Notes under the pieces: model-generated
Database searches by the model: none
Told to the model about the DNA's origin: nothing
The model's input: only the letters and a program-made list of their open reading frames with translations
Shown here: one piece after another, positions 35,775 to 43,089 of the stretch
Numbering within the stretch: position 1 is the stretch's first letter
Layout of the letters: the number at the start of each line of letters is the position of its first letter
Source: JAZKFT01 sp039925965
Lineage (GTDB): Bacteria > Bacteroidota > Bacteroidia > Chitinophagales > Chitinophagaceae
DNA: 64,000 nucleotides
Direction: 5' to 3'
NCBI GenBank assembly: GCA_039925965.1
Contig: JBDSXW010000005.1
Coordinates: forward strand, 1 to 64,000
Position numbers and translations under genes: made by a program

Positions 35775-36533
35775 TCAGATGCCGGTATACCATGCCCAGC
35801 CGGTGTCACCCGGGTCAACAAATTCGTCCGTCACCACAATGCGGTGGAGGTACTTCACGCTTTTATAACCGATTTGCGTTTCTACTCTTACGCGCAGCGG
35901 TGCCCCGTGGGCAACGGGAAGATCCTGCCCGTTCATGCCGTAGGCCAGGATAGTCTGCGGATGCAGGGCATCCAGCATATCAATGCTGTCTACATAGTCG
36001 TCGTAAGCGTAGAAATTAACATAGCGCGCGTTCTTATTTAATCCTGTACTGGCCAGCAATGTATGCAGCGGTACCCCTTTCCATTCGGCGATGGCGGTCC
36101 AGCCTTCTTCGCAGGTATGCCGGGTTATTTGGGAGCGCGGAGTAAATGATTTTAGGTCAGCAAGTGAAAAAGTGGCTGGTCGCGGCACGCTTCCTTCTAT
36201 AGTCAGGCGCCAGTCGGCAAATGAACTGCTGTGTAGTTGCGCGTATTCTTTGTTGTAAGCAACCTTGTGATCACCTCCGCCGGATGGTTCGCCGGGATTG
36301 GTGGTGCCGGTAGCGGGAAACGCGGAGATGTTGGACGGCTGGTATTCCTTCACCAATGATTGACCAGGCAACAATGCACGCTGGGCGGCATAGGTAAGCG
36401 CATCACCCATACGCAATATATTACCGTACGTGGGCGGCGCTTTTTTTACGCAGCCCGTTAGCCATAATCCGGCGGCGGAACCTAATCCTGTAATGATAGC
36501 TTTGCGCCGGGTAATAAGGTGTTTCTTTTTCAT
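35775..36533 (-). CDS. Molybdopterin-dependent oxidoreductase, MsrP/YedY-like
   Basis: 252 residues of the sulfite oxidase (SUOX) fold. The N-terminus TRRKAIITGLGSAAGLWLTGC combines a twin-arginine-like start with a hydrophobic stretch and a Cys that could be lipidated, so it is exported folded with cofactor. The molybdenum-ligand cysteine is in TRHTCEEGWT, and the later SIDMLDALHPQTILAYGMNG and GAPLRVRVETQIGYKSVKYL segments are typical. In the related MsrPQ system the catalytic subunit repairs oxidised methionine using electrons from a membrane cytochrome; here a cytochrome b gene ends 1 bp upstream. The exact substrate is uncertain. Confidence 0.9.
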   Translation of the reverse strand: MKKKHLITRRKAIITGLGSAAGLWLTGCVKKAPPTYGNILRMGDALTYAAQRALLPGQSLVKEYQPSNISAFPATGTTNPGEPSGGGDHKVAYNKEYAQLHSSSFADWRLTIEGSVPRPATFSLADLKSFTPRSQITRHTCEEGWTAIAEWKGVPLHTLLASTGLNKNARYVNFYAYDDYVDSIDMLDALHPQTILAYGMNGQDLPVAHGAPLRVRVETQIGYKSVKYLHRIVVTDEFVDPGDTGWAWYTGI

Positions 36534-36534
36534 A

Positions 36535-37305
36535 TTAAGAATCGATTGTCATGCTGCGCATTTGTTTTTTGAATCCTGTGCGTCCTACCATCACGACGTG
36601 GACCAGCAGAAATAGCACCAACGCGAGGGAAACAAAGAAGTGTATGGTTCGGGCAGACTGCGCGCCAGCAAACATTTTCAGCAGGAACGGATAGGCAGCA
36701 GTAATGGCGGGTGACATGGTCATGCCAGTCATTACCGCCGCAGGAAACAACACCAAGATCACCCCTATGTAAGTATATTTTTGGAGCACACCATAACGGC
36801 GGTCTGCAAGCGTAGGTAACTTGCGGAAATGGCCAGCAAAATCAGTTATCCATAACCGGGCGTTCAACTCGTCCATGCGCGGTGCGAAGCGCCGTTTAAA
36901 ATACCCGGTAAAAATACCGGCCACTAAGTAAAACAAACCCGTTATTACCAATAGCCAGCCAGACAGGAAGTGCAGGCTGCGGCCCCACCCGTTTTCATTA
37001 AAAATCTCATACGTACGGCTGGCGCTGACCGGCGAATTAGCAGCTGCAAAAAAAGGCTTCGCTTTATCCCAGCCATTGTGCTGGTAATTCCGGCTGATGG
37101 GTAATTCAAACAATGCGGGCGTAAGATCGTTGCCGGCATCTCCCCAGTAGAGTCTCGGATGCACCATCAGTATTTCCACCCCGCTATAAACAAGTGCAAA
37201 GAAGCTGAGGGTAATAAGCCAGTGCGTAATCCGCACCCAGTATGGATGGCGGGTTAATTTGACAATAGGTTCGTTTTGCGCAGTTATTGCAGGATGGTCA
37301 ATCAT
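36535..37305 (-). CDS. Membrane cytochrome b subunit (b561/PhsC-like)
   Basis: 256 residues from ATG 37305 (TTG at 37323 is the alternative). Haem-binding histidines are visible in HPYWVRITHWL (helix 1), RSLHFLSGW, and RTIHFFVSLALVLFLLVHVVMVG near the end, the arrangement of four- or five-helix di-haem cytochromes. It precedes the molybdopterin oxidoreductase by one base on the same strand, so it almost certainly delivers electrons from the quinone pool to that enzyme. It is longer and different in sequence from classical MsrQ. Confidence 0.88.
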   Translation of the reverse strand: MIDHPAITAQNEPIVKLTRHPYWVRITHWLITLSFFALVYSGVEILMVHPRLYWGDAGNDLTPALFELPISRNYQHNGWDKAKPFFAAANSPVSASRTYEIFNENGWGRSLHFLSGWLLVITGLFYLVAGIFTGYFKRRFAPRMDELNARLWITDFAGHFRKLPTLADRRYGVLQKYTYIGVILVLFPAAVMTGMTMSPAITAAYPFLLKMFAGAQSARTIHFFVSLALVLFLLVHVVMVGRTGFKKQMRSMTIDS

Positions 37306-37825
37306 TGCTCTGTTGGTTGGCAAATTGAATATACGGTTTTATCGGAATATGCGCATTTCAGGGCCAAAATCGGAGTGCCTGGCTATGCATATCCGCGGTT
37401 TGAAAATCGCGGTCTAACAACCCATATATTATTTTAAATGCAAACAATGCATTGCGTCGGAAGGATGCGCGGATGATATTTAGACACTGAATAATTAAGA
37501 AGGCGGATCTGCAATGCTTTCATCCGGGCAGCTAATTAACTATTAGTTCCGGAAGACTGCACATTTGACTAACCGGAAGCGAAAAAAGGGGGCCATGTAA
37601 TGGGCTATATCCACGATGAAACAGTTGTATTCAGATTATCTTATTGCTGCATTCCAGGAGGCAGATCTAGTCTGTGTATGCGCGCAATAACCAAGACGCA
37701 TTTCATGCAAATGATACTTTTATTAAAATGAAAGTATCATTTGCAACCAGTGGACGACTGCCAGGTAATCTGCTGCGGGAAAGGTGATTTATTTTTATTA
37801 CAATAGTTGATGGTTAAAGCTGTGG
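37306..37825. other. 520-bp gene-free stretch with a perfect 14-bp inverted repeat
   Basis: GCAAATGATACTTT (37707-37720) and AAAGTATCATTTGC (37731-37744) are perfect 14-bp arms around a 10-nt loop. It lies between the 3' end of the beta-helix gene and the cytochrome b promoter region, so it may terminate the former, though a T run is lacking. The remainder shows no coding signal. Confidence 0.55.
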
Positions 37826-39475
37826 TCATTTCACAATATTGACTTTTACCTCCCGGAACTCGAACAGGTTGTCGCTGATGCGCAGGGCTTTCCCACTTAC
37901 GGTCGATACGTTCTTCAGCGTAACTTCCTTCGTTATTACATAAGGAAATTTTTCCTTGTAGGAGCTATCGGTCATGTCCGGGTTGAAATTGGCGAAAATG
38001 GCCGGCCCCTCGTATTTTTCGGGATGGGTGCTGTCATCAATCCGTAAGTTTTCGACCATGATCCGTTCTGGCATATAGCATATGTAACCAAAATCATGCT
38101 GACCTGAATTAGAACCGCCGATGAGGGTGCCATTGACTGGCTTGCCACCTGCAGGAACGAATACGCAATTGCGTATAATAAGCTCGCCCTGCCAGGTGCT
38201 GCCGTAATCGGGGCGAAGGTTTACAAAGCTGCCCGAGCGGATGGTAGAATTCTCGATTAATAGTGTACCGCTACCAATTGCATGGACACCCATGTGTCCG
38301 AGCGTTGAGTTACGAATGGTAGCATTGGCCACGCCCTGGTGGGCGTCAAACCGGGAGAGTATACAATGGTCATAAACCAGGTTCTTACTGAAGTTAGAGC
38401 CCATAACACCCCAATAGGTAGGATCATCAATGCTGTTGGTCTGGGTACAATTGATGAACGATACGTTAAGTGCCCGGTTCACCGAAAGTTCGTACGTGCC
38501 CATTTTCACAGGCTTTCCTGCGGTGCCAATCGTGGTATAAGTCCGGTGCCCGGTAAGTACGACGTTTTTTATTGTTACATAGGCGCAATCGCTAACACTG
38601 ATGAAGCCCATATAGGGTGCACCATGATCGTCTTCACCGGTGATGCGGTGTTCCAATCCATCAACAATTACATTAGAGCGCCGGATGGCAATATTCCGGA
38701 TATAATAATTGTACTTAGAGGAGTCTTTATTAGCAATAGTAATGAAACGGCCACCGGTAATCTTCAGGATTTTCTCATCAATGGGTCGCGCAGTAATCGC
38801 TGTTATCTGATCAAAATCCCAAATAATCGGCGCATGCATGTCTATATTGCCGTCTTTGTCCGTCACAAAAATATCCGTTTGGGATGATCCGTTATTTTGA
38901 TTCAGGCCGTACCGGATGTATTGTTTAACAGCAGCATTTGTGACTGAAACCAGGCAGGGACCAGGCAAAGATGCGGTGATTACTTTCTGATTTTTCTTCA
39001 GTACTGTCACGGCGTTCAGCTTAAATGGCTGAAGGGTTGAACCAATAATAAAAACCGACGCATTGCGGTTTTGTACTTTCGTATCGTCCAGGATGAAGGT
39101 GGCTTTACCGAAATCTGTTTCAGTGCGAATCACTGCGGTTCGGTCTTTCGGTCCAATATAATAAGTAGCGTTATCATCCGCTTTTACAGGCAAATTATAG
39201 GTATTGGCAAATGCATGCGTTGCAGCAATGGCATCGAGGTCATCAGTCTTTCCGTCACCCTTTGCGCCAAAATCTTTATACCGCAAGTATCCGGTGCTCT
39301 TAAATTTCTTCACATCTTTCGGCGAAACATTTACGTGCAATTCGCCATTTTCGGTGTATACCCGGGTCGCTGCCTTTTCAGCAGTAATGGTTACAGTGTC
39401 GGACGCGGTTGTATGCTGTGCTTTTACAGTAAATATGCAGATGAAAAAAAAGATAATGAGCAAGTTGCACTTCAT
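37826..39475 (-). CDS. Secreted right-handed beta-helix protein (pectate lyase 3-like)
   Basis: 549 residues with a signal peptide (LLIIFFFICIFTVKAQ). YLRYKDFGAKGDGKTDDLDAI is the usual first turn of the Pectate_lyase_3/GH28-like helix. The following repeats alternate short strands and Asn-rich turns (VTIKNVVLTGH, ATIRNSTLGHMGVHAIGSGTLLIENSTI, LIIRNCVFVP). This fold is used by polysaccharide lyases, hydrolases and epimerases. I do not see a certain catalytic set, so the activity stays open. No SusCD or sulfatase genes are nearby, so it is not in a polysaccharide utilisation locus. Confidence 0.82.
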   Translation of the reverse strand: MKCNLLIIFFFICIFTVKAQHTTASDTVTITAEKAATRVYTENGELHVNVSPKDVKKFKSTGYLRYKDFGAKGDGKTDDLDAIAATHAFANTYNLPVKADDNATYYIGPKDRTAVIRTETDFGKATFILDDTKVQNRNASVFIIGSTLQPFKLNAVTVLKKNQKVITASLPGPCLVSVTNAAVKQYIRYGLNQNNGSSQTDIFVTDKDGNIDMHAPIIWDFDQITAITARPIDEKILKITGGRFITIANKDSSKYNYYIRNIAIRRSNVIVDGLEHRITGEDDHGAPYMGFISVSDCAYVTIKNVVLTGHRTYTTIGTAGKPVKMGTYELSVNRALNVSFINCTQTNSIDDPTYWGVMGSNFSKNLVYDHCILSRFDAHQGVANATIRNSTLGHMGVHAIGSGTLLIENSTIRSGSFVNLRPDYGSTWQGELIIRNCVFVPAGGKPVNGTLIGGSNSGQHDFGYICYMPERIMVENLRIDDSTHPEKYEGPAIFANFNPDMTDSSYKEKFPYVITKEVTLKNVSTVSGKALRISDNLFEFREVKVNIVK

Positions 39476-39957
39476 TGTTGGCCAGGTTTTGTTGTATGTT
39501 AATTTAGATAAGCTAACGGCGCACTGTTTTATTACACCAAGTTAGGCTATTTCCGAAACTCTATCAGTGAAGTCGCTTGTTAGAAGATTCATGGGTATTA
39601 CGGCCTTGCGCCCGATTTATCTAACACAAAACAATATTTTATATTGGGATAAGCATTGCCGGTATTTCATGGTGATATCTTTTAAACATATTCTGATGAT
39701 CACGTATTATTATTTCGGCATTGGTTTATCATAATTGCTAGTTGCGCAGTGAACCGTATTAAAGTAAAACCGTGTTGCCGTTCTTCGACGGGCTCATACC
39801 TGAAGGGTGGCTTTTGGAAATTACAATAAAGACATGGAAGATCCCCGGCTGTAGATTTTTCGAATCGTTTGGTGGATGATTTAAAAAGACTGGTGCTAAT
39901 TTTCGGAAATTCTTAAATTTAATAAACAACTGATAGTTCGGTTTTTATTAGCTTTTT
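39476..39957. other. 482-bp divergent spacer before hipBA
   Basis: A+T-rich and without coding potential. Close to the hipB start it contains TTAAATTTAA (39913-39922), a perfect 10-bp palindrome, and AATTTTCGGAAATT just upstream, either of which could be the HipB operator. Nothing else stands out. Confidence 0.4.
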
Positions 39958-40245
39958 TTGACTGAACTAACGGTTATTTTGAAAAGTAAGAAAACATCAT
40001 TGCTCCCAAGTGCTGAGAAGATTCTCAACGAATTGGGAACCAATATCAAGCTGGCCAGGAAGCGGAGAAAACTGTCACGCGACCAGGTAGCGGAGCGTGC
40101 TGCTATTGCCCGGTCAACGCTGCAACTCATTGAACAGGGCGAGCCGGGAGTCGCCATGAGCTCTTACCTGCAGGTACTTTTTGTATTGGGACTTGAGAAG
40201 GATTTATTAAAGGTGGCAGGGAAGATCCGCTGGGCCGGAAATTAA
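39958..40245 (+). CDS. hipB: HipB-like antitoxin, XRE family
   Basis: Up to 95 residues. The HTH_3 core is LGTNIKLARKRRKLSRDQVAERAAIARSTLQLIEQGEPGVAMSSYLQVLFVLGL. There is no ATG; TTG at 39958 or TTG at 39979 must serve as start, the second giving KSKKTSLLPSAEK... The hipA gene begins 30 bp downstream on the same strand, the usual hipBA order. HipB neutralises HipA and represses the operon by binding upstream palindromes. The family call is firm, the start is not. Confidence 0.87.
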   Translation: MTELTVILKSKKTSLLPSAEKILNELGTNIKLARKRRKLSRDQVAERAAIARSTLQLIEQGEPGVAMSSYLQVLFVLGLEKDLLKVAGKIRWAGN

Positions 40246-40275
40246 TGGATGCAGGATTATTGAATAAAAAATAGA

Positions 40276-41550
40276 ATGGCAAATTCAATACAACTTACAA
40301 AGAGAATCCTGGTATATGCTGATTGGCTTGAGCTGGGTGGCCCCGTCTTATTAGGCACATTGCAGGCGGAACCAATCAAGAGAAAAGAAATATTTTCATT
40401 TAGCTATGATAATGACTGGTTGAAGAACGGGCAGGTGCTTGCGCTTGATCCGGATCTTGGATTTTACCCGGGACCTCAATATGTGAATGAAGAAAAATCA
40501 AACTTCGGCATTTTCCTTGATTCATCACGCGACCGTTGGGGTAGGGTACTGATGGAGAGAAGAGAGGCCTTGAATGCGCGGCAGGAAGGACGTAAAACGG
40601 CCAAGTTAATGGAGACTGATTTTCTGTTAGGTGTGTTTGATAGACACCGGATGGGCGCTATCCGTTTTAAGACATCGGCGGACGGAGATTTTTTGCAGGG
40701 TGACGAGCATCTGGCAGCGCCGCCTTTCACTAGCATCCGAACACTGGAAGAAGCCAGCCTGCAATTAGAAAGCCAGGATTCAATAGAAGATAAAAAATTT
40801 GCGCATTGGTTAAACTTATTAATATTTCCGGGCTCCTCGTTAGGAGGTGCAAGGCCCAAAGCAAGCGTCGTAGATCCTTCCGGCAGCTTATGGATAGCAA
40901 AGTTTCCGAGCCGCAAAGATGAAAGAGATACAGGAGGGTGGGAAGCGGTTGTTAATAACCGCGCGGTAAAAGCCGGGGTAAATGTCGCACAAGGAAATGC
41001 TCGGCGCTTCACACAAGATTATCATACCTATCTTACTAAGCGTTTTGACAGAACGAGTGAAGGGCGCATACACTTTGCATCTGCCATGACACTGCTTGGT
41101 ATGATGGACGGCGAAGCGGCTGGTAGCACCGGCAACGTTTCCTATTTACACATCGCAGAATTTATTATGCGCCATGGAGCACGTCCCACGGAAGATTTGG
41201 AAGAACTATGGCGAAGGATTGTTTTTAATATCTGCGTGAGCAATAGCGACGATCACCTGCGCAACCATGGCTTCCTGCTAACGCCCAAAGGATGGATATT
41301 GTCGCCTGCTTATGATATTAATCCAATTCCCAATTCTGCCGGCCTGCATTTGAATATTTCTGAAGACAGCAATGCATTGGAACTTGACCTGGCACGGGAT
41401 ATAGCTAATAAATTCAGGGTGAACAAAACACGAAGCGAATCCATCATCGAAAAAATTACAAAAAGTGTCAGCTATTGGCAGGAGGAGGCCAAAAAGATAA
41501 ATATACCCCGCTCAGAAATACTTCAAATGGAGACCGCGTTTCACATATAA
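40276..41550 (+). CDS. hipA: HipA-family serine/threonine kinase toxin
   Basis: 424 residues with the HipA N-terminal and catalytic domains. The phosphate loop with the autophosphorylated Ser is SSLGGARPK (Ser188, Lys195), the ATP lysine lies in LWIAKFPS (about 209), the catalytic loop is NSDDHLRNHGF (Asp326-region) and the metal motif is AYDINP (Asp347). In E. coli HipA phosphorylates glutamyl-tRNA synthetase and halts translation; here the target is unknown. Two tRNA-Gln genes lie just downstream on the other strand. All kinase residues look intact, so the toxin is probably active. Confidence 0.93.
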   Translation: MANSIQLTKRILVYADWLELGGPVLLGTLQAEPIKRKEIFSFSYDNDWLKNGQVLALDPDLGFYPGPQYVNEEKSNFGIFLDSSRDRWGRVLMERREALNARQEGRKTAKLMETDFLLGVFDRHRMGAIRFKTSADGDFLQGDEHLAAPPFTSIRTLEEASLQLESQDSIEDKKFAHWLNLLIFPGSSLGGARPKASVVDPSGSLWIAKFPSRKDERDTGGWEAVVNNRAVKAGVNVAQGNARRFTQDYHTYLTKRFDRTSEGRIHFASAMTLLGMMDGEAAGSTGNVSYLHIAEFIMRHGARPTEDLEELWRRIVFNICVSNSDDHLRNHGFLLTPKGWILSPAYDINPIPNSAGLHLNISEDSNALELDLARDIANKFRVNKTRSESIIEKITKSVSYWQEEAKKINIPRSEILQMETAFHI

Positions 41551-41608
41551 TAAATGGGCATTCAGTTGGTGCAAATAGAATACCAGTAAGCGTTTGGCGG
41601 CTATTTCA

Positions 41609-41642
41609 TAAAAAAAGGAAAAGACTTTTCAATCTTTTCCTT
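41609..41642 (-). terminator. Terminator of tRNA-Gln(CTG)
   Basis: On the minus strand AAGGAAAAGA and TCTTTTCCTT form a 10-bp stem, followed by TTTTTT (41609-41616 on the plus strand are A). It lies 7 bp beyond the tRNA end. Confidence 0.8.
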
Positions 41643-41648
41643 CCTCTG

Positions 41649-41719
41649 TTACCCGACCTGGATTCGAACCAAGACAAGCAGAACCAGAATCTGCGGTACT
41701 ACCATTATACTATCGGGCA
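41649..41719 (-). tRNA. trnQ: tRNA-Gln, anticodon CTG
   Basis: Cloverleaf on the minus strand: acceptor TGCCCGA / TCGGGTA with discriminator A, anticodon stem GCAGA / TCTGC around loop TTCTGGT (anticodon CTG, reads CAG), T arm CTTGG-TTCGAAT-CCAGG. CCA is not encoded. It is the second of two tandem tRNA-Gln genes and has its own terminator. Confidence 0.95.
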
Positions 41720-41743
41720 ATACAATTCTTACCAAAAACCCTT

Positions 41744-41776
41744 AAAAAAAGCCGGGAATTACTCCCGGCTTTTTTT
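41744..41776 (-). terminator. Terminator between the two tRNA-Gln genes
   Basis: GCCGGGA (41751-41757) and TCCCGGC (41763-41769), 7-bp stem with A runs on the left and T runs on the right, so it works on either strand. It separates the two tRNAs, implying either partial readthrough or a separate promoter for the second. Confidence 0.88.
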
Positions 41777-41777
41777 G

Positions 41778-41848
41778 TTGCCCCACAAGGATTCGAACCT
41801 CAACAAACAGTACCAAAAACTGTCGTACTACCGTTATACTATAGGGCA
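41778..41848 (-). tRNA. trnQ: tRNA-Gln, anticodon TTG
   Basis: Acceptor TGCCCTA / TGGGGCA (one T-G pair) with discriminator A, anticodon stem ACAGT / ACTGT around loop TTTTGGT (anticodon TTG, reads CAA and CAG), T arm GAGG-TTCGAAT-CCTT. First gene of the pair in transcription order, with a canonical promoter 18-49 bp upstream. Confidence 0.95.
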
Positions 41849-41865
41849 ATCCTATAATTGGATGG

Positions 41866-41897
41866 CAAAAATAGGGGCATGAACCTAAGTAGCCAAA
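41866..41897 (-). promoter_or_regulatory. Bacteroidota-type promoter for tRNA-Gln genes
   Basis: Minus-strand TTTG (plus 41894-41897), 20-bp spacer, TATTTTTG (plus 41866-41873). Both boxes match the consensus perfectly and the spacer equals that of the uvrA promoter. Confidence 0.7.
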
Positions 41898-42007
41898 TTT
41901 TTGACGAAGTCAATGTTCTATTCACTGAAAATAATTGTTTGACCTTGTCTGCCAAACGGATTCAATCAGCTGATTGTTAGTGCCGGAATGAAGTGTCTGT
42001 AAGGCTT

Positions 42008-42910
42008 TCAGGCATTGAAAGCGGGGTGAAATCTTTGCAGGGTTTCGCGTAAAAATTCCCGGTCGAGATGGGTGTAAATTTCAGTGGTGGTGATGCTTTC
42101 ATGGCCGAGCATTTCCTGAACGGCCCGCAGGTCTGCGCCGCCCTCTACCAGGTGGGTGGCAAAGGAATGCCGAAAGGTATGCGGCGAAATATTTTTGGTG
42201 ATACCAGCCACCAGCGCCAGGTCTTTAATGATTAAAAAAATCATTACCCGGCTCAATCGGTTGCCGCGGCGATTCAAAAACAAGATGTCTTCTTCGCCTT
42301 TTTTCACCGGGATATGCACCCGGATATTATTCCTGTAAATGCCGATATATTTAACGGCATCGCCACCTATTGGCACCAGTCTTTCTTTATTCCCTTTACC
42401 AATGACCCTTACAAAACCCGCTTCCAGATAAAGGCAGCTCAATTTCAAATTTACTACTTCGCTCACCCGCAGCCCACAACTGTACATAGTTTCCAGGATG
42501 GCCTTGTTGCGGCCGCCTTCGGGTTTACTCAGGTCTATTGCCGCAATCATCATGTCAATCTCCTCAAAAGCGAGTACCTCCGGCAAAGCCCTTTTTAGTT
42601 TCGGCGCTTCCAGTAATTCTGTTGGGTTGGTCGTGCTGATATGCTCCAGCAGGCAAAACTTGTAAAAACTCCGGATGCCGCTGATGATCCTGGCCTGGCT
42701 GGTGGAATTGATACCTAATTCCGTGATCCATTTCAGAAATGCCTGCAAGTCTTTCAATTCCAGGGCTGCAGGCGATTTTACCTCGCCGGTTGCGAGCAGG
42801 AACTGGGTCAGCATATCAATATCATGCAGGTAAGCTTCTACTGAATTGTCAGCCAAAGATTTCTCTAGTTGCAACCAGGCTTTGAATCCTTTTTTATAGT
42901 CCTCCCACAT
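42008..42910 (-). CDS. xerD: Site-specific tyrosine recombinase XerD
   Basis: 300 aa, the standard length. N-terminal SAM-like core-binding domain (2-90) and catalytic domain (105-295) with the full set Arg148 (SCGLRVSEV), Lys172 (GKGNKERLVP), His244 and Arg247 (SPHTFRHSFATH), His270 (LGHESITTTEIYTH) and Tyr279. It resolves chromosome dimers at dif together with XerC. No integrase-type N-terminal extension or attachment repeats accompany it, so I take it as the housekeeping enzyme, not a mobile-element integrase. Confidence 0.93.
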   Translation of the reverse strand: MWEDYKKGFKAWLQLEKSLADNSVEAYLHDIDMLTQFLLATGEVKSPAALELKDLQAFLKWITELGINSTSQARIISGIRSFYKFCLLEHISTTNPTELLEAPKLKRALPEVLAFEEIDMMIAAIDLSKPEGGRNKAILETMYSCGLRVSEVVNLKLSCLYLEAGFVRVIGKGNKERLVPIGGDAVKYIGIYRNNIRVHIPVKKGEEDILFLNRRGNRLSRVMIFLIIKDLALVAGITKNISPHTFRHSFATHLVEGGADLRAVQEMLGHESITTTEIYTHLDREFLRETLQRFHPAFNA

Positions 42911-42913
42911 TTG

Positions 42914-43085
42914 CGATGTCTGATTTAAGATGTCTGATGTCTGATGAAGGGATGTTTTGATGTCCGATGTCTGATATCTGATTTGAAGGGCTATCAGAAG
43001 GTTTCTTTACATCAGACATCAGACATCAGACATCAGACATCAGACATCAGACATCAGACATCGGACATCGGACATCGAACATCCT
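42914..43085. repeat. Inverted heptamer arrays, unit ACATCAG
   Basis: From 43009 there are seven perfect tandem ACATCAG units (to 43057) followed by ACATCGG, ACATCGG, ACATCGA and ACATCCT. To the left, 42914-42982 carries several copies of the reverse complement (TGATGTC, in groups). The two arms can fold into a long hairpin or cruciform with a short centre around 42983-43008. The array starts 5 bp from the stop of the DUF885 gene and reaches the xerD start. Unit length 7 and absence of spacers exclude CRISPR. Confidence 0.9.
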
Positions 43086-43089
43086 TGTG

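Noticed and set aside
37826..39475. Polysaccharide utilisation locus marker
   Set aside because: No SusC/SusD pair, sulfatase or other glycan-degrading genes surround the beta-helix gene.
41609..42910. Integrase-tRNA mobile island (xerD beside tRNA-Gln)
   Set aside because: The recombinase has housekeeping XerD length and motifs, and I see no duplicated tRNA 3' end or excisionase; hipBA alone does not make an island.
43009..43085. CRISPR array
   Set aside because: Repeat unit is 7 bp with no spacers between units, and no cas gene is in the window.
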